This document shows, one piece after another, positions 38,697 through 43,350 of a stretch of 43,350 bases of DNA; position 1 is the stretch's first letter; each line of letters starts with the position of its first letter. Source of the stretch: a virus; the IMG/VR virus record IMGVR_UViG_3300027749_000008, positions 1-43,350 of that record. One strand, given 5' to 3'. The translations under genes were made by a program, and so were the position numbers. Under the pieces are notes generated by a model that was not told the origin of the DNA, did not search any database, and saw nothing but the letters and a program-made list of their open reading frames with translations.

Positions 38697-39263
38697 ATGC
38701 CAGAAGAAAAAGCAACCCCAACCAAAGCAGCACCAGCAAAAGCAACTGCGGCTAAGAAAGAACCAGTGCCTACGGCAAAAGCGATGGAAGACATTGCCAA
38801 CCGTTACATGGTTCCGATTACCAAGGATGTTATTAAAGTTCTTGCCAAAGAACTTACACCTGCAAAGTTAAACGCTTTTGAAGAGTACATGAAGCAACAG
38901 GCAATGGGTTTATACCCTACGCTTGCCAAACAAATAGAACAAGGAATGCCTACACGTGCGCTTATTGAACCGTACCGTCAAGTGGGCAAGCAGGTTCTTG
39001 GACAAAACTTTGAACCTGATTTTGTTGGTGACCCTAAATCTGCTGCAGCACTTCACGGACATGTCGATGAAGCAACAGGGCGACCAGCACCTATGCCACT
39101 CCACAAGTGGAAAGAACACCTTATGAACGAGCGTTCATTTGGTTGGGAATACACACCTGCTGCACACGAAGCAGCACAAAAAGTAACTTCAGCACTTAAC
39201 GAAGGATTTATGAGGCCACCCGCACAAGGAGCGCCAGAAGGAATACAAGGAGCACAACGATGA
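38697..39263 (+). CDS. Head-region protein with Ala/Lys-rich N terminus
   Basis: ATG 38697 follows AAGGAA and gives 188 residues. The first 35 are Lys/Ala/Pro-rich (PTKAAPAKATAAKKEPVP). Then come a helical domain (DIANRYMVPITKDVIKVLAKE, PAKLNAFEEYMKQQAMG) and a Pro/Gly-rich tail. A structural or ejected protein is likely from its place between two large virion proteins. It overlaps the next gene by ATGA. Confidence 0.7.
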   Translation: MPEEKATPTKAAPAKATAAKKEPVPTAKAMEDIANRYMVPITKDVIKVLAKELTPAKLNAFEEYMKQQAMGLYPTLAKQIEQGMPTRALIEPYRQVGKQVLGQNFEPDFVGDPKSAAALHGHVDEATGRPAPMPLHKWKEHLMNERSFGWEYTPAAHEAAQKVTSALNEGFMRPPAQGAPEGIQGAQR

Positions 39264-40795
39264 AAACTGCAAAAAAGAATACCCCGGTAACCCCTGCCAA
39301 GCCAAAGGTTTTAGTAGACCAGTCAACAATTGACCAAATTGTTGCAAGTGTAACGCAAGCAGGGTTAAGTGCTGGTGCAACTGGACTTGTAACTGTTGGT
39401 CAAATGGATGCAACGTCTCTTCAAATGTATGGAATCCCAAAGCAATACATAGCAGCATTCCTTGCTGACATTAACCCAAAACTTAAAGCAGGTGTTTACA
39501 GTGGGTCAACAATTAGCGCAAGTAAACTTCAAACTGCTATTGAAGCATCGGCCGGTAAAGTAGCAGGTAGAAATTCAGGCCAAATTATTAATGCTTTTAA
39601 AGCATATTTTGGTATTAAAAAGGATTCAACCAGTACAAGCGATGGTTGGGGTCGTCTTGCAACTGGTATTACAAGAGCAGGTGGTGTTTGGGCAGTTGCC
39701 TCTTCTCCAGGAACAGCAGGAGCACCTAACGTTATTGGTGCGTTTGTTCCACCAAAGACTACAGGAACTCCTAGTTCTTCCGGTGGTGTATCTGCACAAG
39801 CCGCAGCCGAAGTAAACGCAAAGGCTTCAGCCCAGGTATCTGCTTATGACACAGTTCTAAATACCCTAGACTCATGGGGTATGGCACCTAAGAAGCCAGA
39901 ACCACCTGCCAACAAGAACGACGCTGCTGCTATGGCTGCTTACAATCAGCAACTTCAGGCGTTCAATGCAGACGAAAGCATTATTGGCACTGTAAAGAAC
40001 ATGGTCTTTGGAGCATCTAGTCAACAAGTAAACAGCAAGATTCTTTTAGACTACGTTCGTGGTACTGCCGCTTACCAAGCCGCTTTCCCTGGTCTTACAG
40101 AACGTAATACAAAAATGGGTCTAGCACAGCACATGACAGAGCAAGACTACATGAACTATGTTTCTTCTATTCATGGCACAGCACAGCAGTACGGCATACC
40201 TAAACTTGACAACAAACAGATTGCTGCCCTTGTACAAAACGATGTTTCTGCTGCTGAGTTTAATGAGCGTGTGACTAAAGGTTACACAGCCGCTATGAAC
40301 GCTGACCCAGCAACTCGAGCACAGTTGGCCAAATTTGGCGTTAACACCAGTGACCTTGCCCACTATTACCTTGACCCTAAGAACAGCCTAACCAAGATTG
40401 AACAAGCCACGGCTGCAGCCACACTTGCTGGTTACTCTCAGAACGTTGGTCTAAGGGGTATGAGTGAGTCTGGTGCCCGTGAATTGGCCGATAGGGTCAA
40501 CCTAGGAGCAGGGTCAGCCTACGGTACTATGAGCATGGCAGGTGCCCAAAACGCCCTTCTAGGTGCCTCTCGTGACGTTCAATTGACAGCCGCAGCCCCA
40601 GGTTCAGGCCGTCAGACTGTGACTACAGACCAACTTATTGGTTCACAGGTGGCAGGCTATGGCGGTACTAATCAAATAGCCGAGCAAACCCAAGTAGCAA
40701 GAGCCGAGCAATCAGCCACCCAACAATTCTCAAAGGGTGGAGGGTACGCTGAAAATGGCCGTGGAGTTACAGGAATAGGTTCGGCTAAGTCGTAA
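39260..40795 (+). CDS. Probable internal virion protein, 511 residues
   Basis: An Ala/Gln/Ser-rich, mainly helical protein. It starts with a Lys/Pro-rich leader, then MYGIPKQYIAAFLADINP and, in the middle, GIPKLDNKQIAALVQNDVSAAEF with FGVNTSDLAHYYLDPKNSL. The C terminus is Gln-rich and ends with Gly-rich sequence. It has no Cys and no catalytic motif. The neighbouring giant protein and the absence of a tape measure suggest ejection-complex membership. Last gene before the promoter gap that precedes scaffold and capsid. Confidence 0.65.
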   Translation: MKTAKKNTPVTPAKPKVLVDQSTIDQIVASVTQAGLSAGATGLVTVGQMDATSLQMYGIPKQYIAAFLADINPKLKAGVYSGSTISASKLQTAIEASAGKVAGRNSGQIINAFKAYFGIKKDSTSTSDGWGRLATGITRAGGVWAVASSPGTAGAPNVIGAFVPPKTTGTPSSSGGVSAQAAAEVNAKASAQVSAYDTVLNTLDSWGMAPKKPEPPANKNDAAAMAAYNQQLQAFNADESIIGTVKNMVFGASSQQVNSKILLDYVRGTAAYQAAFPGLTERNTKMGLAQHMTEQDYMNYVSSIHGTAQQYGIPKLDNKQIAALVQNDVSAAEFNERVTKGYTAAMNADPATRAQLAKFGVNTSDLAHYYLDPKNSLTKIEQATAAATLAGYSQNVGLRGMSESGARELADRVNLGAGSAYGTMSMAGAQNALLGASRDVQLTAAAPGSGRQTVTTDQLIGSQVAGYGGTNQIAEQTQVARAEQSATQQFSKGGGYAENGRGVTGIGSAKS

Positions 40796-40875
40796 CATTC
40801 ATCATTTGAGTGATACAATATTCATAGATGGTTGGCCCTATGTGGCCGTAGGTGCGCTAACTATCTAAACCCGCT

Positions 40876-40904
40876 TTGGAGGGCATGACCAAAGTGCGTA
40901 CAAT
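40876..40904 (+). promoter_or_regulatory. Candidate promoter for scaffold and capsid genes
   Basis: TTGGAG at 40876-40881, a 17-base spacer, and TACAAT at 40899-40904. Another TACAAT with TGA before it lies upstream near 40813. They lie in the 171-base gap before the scaffold gene, so capsid genes can be made at a higher level than the large virion proteins upstream. Confidence 0.55.
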
Positions 40905-40950
40905 AGTGCTGAAAATTATCCGCTTTATTAACCTCTGGTAAAGTGCGTAC
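40891..40950 (+). repeat. 11-bp direct repeat pair around promoter
   Basis: AAAGTGCGTAC occurs at 40891-40901, overlapping the -10 box, and again at 40940-40950, just before the ribosome site (AAGGAG). The 49-base spacing is between four and five helical turns. This could be a regulator site controlling capsid expression. Confidence 0.6.
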
Positions 40951-40966
40951 CGCAAGGAGCGACTAC

Positions 40967-41452
40967 ATGGCATACGATGACGAATTAGATTACGAAGTTG
41001 AAACTGAAGAGCGTCAACCGCTAGACCCGAATATTCGGAAGCAGTTACGTGAAGCAGAAAAGGCTCGTAAGGAATTAGACAGTCTTAAGGCAGAACTAGA
41101 AACGCAGAAGCGTGAAGTTCAGTTTTCAAAGGCTGGCATTCCAGATTCAGGATTAGGTCAACTATTCCGCAAGGCTTACGATGGAGAATCTTCGCAAGAA
41201 GCAATCCACAAAGCAGCGATGGAATATGGCATTCTCCAGGCTCCAGAAGAGCCGTCAACGGATGACTCGGAACTTGCGGCTTTACGCAGAGCGCAGGGTG
41301 CGACTATTGGGACTACAGGCGCAATGCCAGACCCCCAGCAAATGTACCTTGAAGCACTTGCAGCAGCCACTACTCCCGATGAAGTCATGAAAGTCGTTGA
41401 AGGAGACTCAGGTAAAAAACTGGGTATCTATTCCTCCCGTGGTGCGTTCTAA
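40967..41452 (+). CDS. Scaffolding protein
   Basis: ATG 40967 with AAGGAG upstream gives 161 residues. The N terminus is acidic (DDELDYEVETEERQPLD). Then follows a coiled coil (REAEKARKELDSLKAELETQK) and an acidic, Ala/Pro-rich second half. High charge, coiled coil, and place directly before the capsid gene are typical of phage scaffolds, which guide capsid assembly and leave. Confidence 0.8.
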   Translation: MAYDDELDYEVETEERQPLDPNIRKQLREAEKARKELDSLKAELETQKREVQFSKAGIPDSGLGQLFRKAYDGESSQEAIHKAAMEYGILQAPEEPSTDDSELAALRRAQGATIGTTGAMPDPQQMYLEALAAATTPDEVMKVVEGDSGKKLGIYSSRGAF

Positions 41453-41494
41453 GCCTAAAAACTTTTAACCTACTAAGAAAAGGAGTCAACCAAA

Positions 41495-42556
41495 ATGGCT
41501 GACGCATTTACAGGGGCCAGTGCCCTAGACTTTTCAAAGGCCGCTTATGACCGTATGGCGTATTTCGCCCTACGTCCTGAGTTGTACTTTGACGCAGCAG
41601 CAGATATCCAGCCTACTCACCAGAGTATGCCAGGTGCTTCAGTTGCATTTACAATTGTTAACGACCTACCAATCAAGTCATCTGCTCTTACTGAGACAAC
41701 AGATGTTGAGACAGTTGCTCTTTCAGACAGCCAGGTTACCCTGACTCTTGCTGAATACGGTAACGCTGTTCTCACAACTGCCAAGTTGCGTGGTACATCA
41801 TACGTAGACATTGACCCAATCGTAGCCAACGTAGTTGGATACAACGCTGGTGTTTCAATTGACACTATTGCTCGTGCAGCACTTGACGTTGGAACAAACG
41901 TACAGTACGCATCGGGACTCGGAGCAACAACTCTACAGTCTGCAATCACAACACGTGCTGGAGTAACAGCAAGTTCAACACTGTCATCACTTGACATCCG
42001 TGTTGCTCGTGCCCGTCTCCGTTCACAGAACGTTCCAACATTCGGCGGAATGTACGTCGGATACATCCACCCAGACCTCGTGGCTGACCTTCAGGGAGAA
42101 TCTATCTCTGGCAGCAACGTACAGGGTTGGCGTGCACCACACGTATACGCTCAGCCTGGAGAAATCTGGACTGGTGAACTTGGTGCTTACGAAGGTGTAC
42201 GTTGGATTGAAACACCTCGTGCTCCTGTATTCCAGGGTACTGGTGCTTCAAGCACAAACGTTTACGGAACAATGATTCTTGGTCGTCAGGCTCTTGCTAA
42301 GACGTACTCAACGCTAGATGGCAATGGTGCCTTCCCACACGTTGTACCAGGACCAATCACTGACCGTCTCCGTCGTTTTGTACCACTTGGTTGGTACTGG
42401 TTGGGTGCTTACGGAATCTTCCGTCAGGCTTCAATCATTCGCATCGAGTCAGCATCGCTTCTAGGTGGAGACCTTTCAACAACTGTTGGAACTGGAACTA
42501 CTTACGACCCAGCGATTGACCTCGGTGAAACCGGCTCTGGCGCTAACGTAGCCTAG
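41495..42556 (+). CDS. Major capsid protein, N4-gp56 family
   Basis: A 353-residue protein with an AAAAGGAG ribosome site. The N-terminal AAYDRMAYFALRPELYFD, then VTLTLAEYGNAVLTTAKL, SIDTIARAALDVGTN and the YVGYIHPDLVADL segment follow the order of HK97-fold N4-gp56 capsid proteins. The C terminus has RRFVPLGWYWLGAYGIFRQAS. Codon choice shifts to C-ending codons (ATC, ACC, CTC), consistent with high expression. It is the abundant shell protein. Confidence 0.9.
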   Translation: MADAFTGASALDFSKAAYDRMAYFALRPELYFDAAADIQPTHQSMPGASVAFTIVNDLPIKSSALTETTDVETVALSDSQVTLTLAEYGNAVLTTAKLRGTSYVDIDPIVANVVGYNAGVSIDTIARAALDVGTNVQYASGLGATTLQSAITTRAGVTASSTLSSLDIRVARARLRSQNVPTFGGMYVGYIHPDLVADLQGESISGSNVQGWRAPHVYAQPGEIWTGELGAYEGVRWIETPRAPVFQGTGASSTNVYGTMILGRQALAKTYSTLDGNGAFPHVVPGPITDRLRRFVPLGWYWLGAYGIFRQASIIRIESASLLGGDLSTTVGTGTTYDPAIDLGETGSGANVA

Positions 42557-42579
42557 TCAATAGTTAGGTAGATACGGTT

Positions 42580-42729
42580 ATGTCGTGGCCACGTGCTTGC
42601 GCAGTATGCAATAGTCGTGACGTGCAGGCGACCGCAGATGAGATTCAATGTCTTGTCTGTGGTCGTCTGACCGACAAACTCGGCATAGCCGTTTCTATCC
42701 AACACCAATACGAAACTAACGAAGGATAA
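42580..42729 (+). CDS. Zinc-ribbon microprotein after capsid gene
   Basis: A 49-residue protein with two Cys pairs, C7-A-V-C10 and C24-L-V-C27, a full four-Cys zinc ribbon. It has no strong ribosome site. Such small ribbons are frequent in actinophage structural operons, role unknown. Confidence 0.7.
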   Translation: MSWPRACAVCNSRDVQATADEIQCLVCGRLTDKLGIAVSIQHQYETNEG

Positions 42730-42733
42730 CGGA

Positions 42734-42913
42734 ATGACAATTCCTACAGGGCACGGACTTACAATGGGACTTGAATCTGCTAATCAAGCAGGTACACCAC
42801 TTCCAAACCGAGTTGCTCGTGCAAAAGCAAACGACGCCAAAGCAATTAAAGGCGAAACATCAGAACCATGCTGTTGCGGTAATTGCACCATGACAGACCC
42901 AAGGTGGACATAA
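42734..42913 (+). CDS. Small Cys-cluster protein
   Basis: A 59-residue protein with a basic middle (NRVARAKANDAKAIKG) and a C-terminal CCCGNC cluster. It lies four bases after the zinc-ribbon gene and overlaps the next by one base. Head-region position suggests a structural or assembly role; the family is not recognised. Confidence 0.65.
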   Translation: MTIPTGHGLTMGLESANQAGTPLPNRVARAKANDAKAIKGETSEPCCCGNCTMTDPRWT

Positions 42914-43146
42914 TGGAATCACGTTCAGCATTCCCAACAGTAAACATGGAATTATTCCGTGGAACTATTGACCCGACCACTACTACTGGCACTGGCCTCG
43001 GCGGGGAAACACTTAAAGGCATGGAGCGCAACACTGCTCGTGGCGTTAAGGAAGCCGTTGTCCTAAAAGACATTATTAAGTTGGAGTACGCTCCAGCAAC
43101 AGACGCTCCTCCTGTTGAGGGCTTTAAAACATACGGAGAACTATAA
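42913..43146 (+). CDS. Small head-region protein
   Basis: ATG 42913 (TAATG overlap) gives 77 residues: MESRSAFPTVNMELFRG, a Thr/Gly-rich stretch (DPTTTTGTGLGGE), and a strand-rich end (VVLKDIIKLEYAPA). It has no known motif. It may be a head-completion or decoration protein. Confidence 0.7.
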   Translation: MESRSAFPTVNMELFRGTIDPTTTTGTGLGGETLKGMERNTARGVKEAVVLKDIIKLEYAPATDAPPVEGFKTYGEL

Positions 43147-43350
43147 TGCCAAGTCGTTTTGACGAAGCCTACAGTGTAGACACTAGGAAGGCTGGATTTG
43201 TCGTTGACATGTCACCTTCTACCATTCTTGAAGAACTACAAGATGGTGGTTTCCAGCGCACTACTAGACCAGTAGGAGAATCACCAGCAAACGAGACTCA
43301 AACTCGTGGCACAGGTGGTGCTCGTATGGGTGACGCAGAAGTAGCAGCAC
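43146..43350 (+). CDS. 5' part of small head/connector-region protein (split by contig ends)
   Basis: ATG 43146 overlaps the previous stop by one base. The frame stays open to the window end and continues at base 128 (or base 1 in the duplicate) to the stop at 154-156, giving 77 residues. It contains STILEELQDGGFQRTTRPVG and a Thr/Gly-rich linker. See the entry at 1-156. Confidence 0.85.
   Translation, partial: MPSRFDEAYSVDTRKAGFVVDMSPSTILEELQDGGFQRTTRPVGESPANETQTRGTGGARMGDAEVAA
43224..43350. repeat. Direct terminal repeat, right copy
   Basis: It is identical to bases 1-127. Together the copies show that the contig closes into a circle, either from a circularly permuted or terminally redundant virion genome or from circular intracellular DNA. 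Confidence 0.95.

Noticed and set aside
38646-38700. Longer start for the 38697 gene, reading in the frame FEDAYRIRTCK upstream
   Set aside because: ATG 38697 has a good AAGGAA site and avoids a long overlap with the giant gene. An alternative end of the giant gene by frameshift cannot be excluded but lacks a slippery site.
1-43350. Temperate lifestyle
   Set aside because: No integrase, excisionase, partition gene or CI-like repressor is recognisable in a genome that appears complete, so there is no support for lysogeny.

Overview
The window is one complete or nearly complete tailed-phage genome, assembled as a circle and cut open inside a gene. Bases 1-127 are repeated exactly at 43224-43350, so the unique circle is about 43,223 bp, and the interrupted 77-residue gene reads through the join (43146-43350, then 1-156). 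The phage has podovirus-type virion genes: terminase, portal, a 2115-residue internal-virion candidate, scaffold, an N4-gp56-like capsid protein, an adaptor and an 863-residue nozzle-like protein. There is no tape measure or tail-tube gene. Two WhiB-type iron-sulfur regulators point to an actinobacterial host. The moderate GC content, sigma70-like promoters and apparently leaderless starts would suit a freshwater low-GC actinobacterium, but that is inference. I see no integrase, repressor, DNA polymerase, RNA polymerase, tRNA or CRISPR array.

Layout. (1) 27284-43350 and on through 1-14391, all on the plus strand: two tiny early genes, a holin-like membrane protein, packaging and head genes, connector genes, a long collagen-like fibre, a jelly-roll-like protein with a remarkable Tyr/Cys-rich insert, a cassette of modifying enzymes, the tail adaptor and nozzle, a second collagen-like fibre, a tail-collar protein, and lysis genes. 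(2) 14467-16746: a metallophosphoesterase, a small membrane protein and a glycosyltransferase-methyltransferase fusion. (3) 16798-22647: recombination and replication genes (Cas4/RecB-like nuclease, ERF annealing protein, replisome-organiser-like protein, resolvase-like nuclease, SSB), two WhiB proteins, a proteasome-like Ntn hydrolase, a secreted transglycosylase-like protein and many microproteins, mostly with ATGA or TAATG overlaps. (4) 22876-26073 on the minus strand: small zinc-ribbon and membrane proteins, an amidoligase and a class II glutamine amidotransferase, ended by a two-way terminator shared with region 3. (5) 26074-27283: about 1.2 kb without a convincing gene, full of strong inverted repeats, two tandem repeats and candidate promoters.

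The most interesting functional set is 3284-7699. A sulfotransferase (4387-5055) and an APS-kinase-like enzyme (7280-7699), which would make the sulfotransferase's donor PAPS, share a cassette with an aspartyl/asparaginyl hydroxylase-like enzyme. They lie directly downstream of fibre genes, one of which carries 17 Tyr and 8 Cys in 52 residues. This suggests a phage-encoded system that sulfates, and perhaps hydroxylates, its own fibres or a host surface molecule. Second in interest are the structured non-coding region, which could encode a large ornate RNA, a packaging site or an origin, and the amidoligase/amidotransferase operon.
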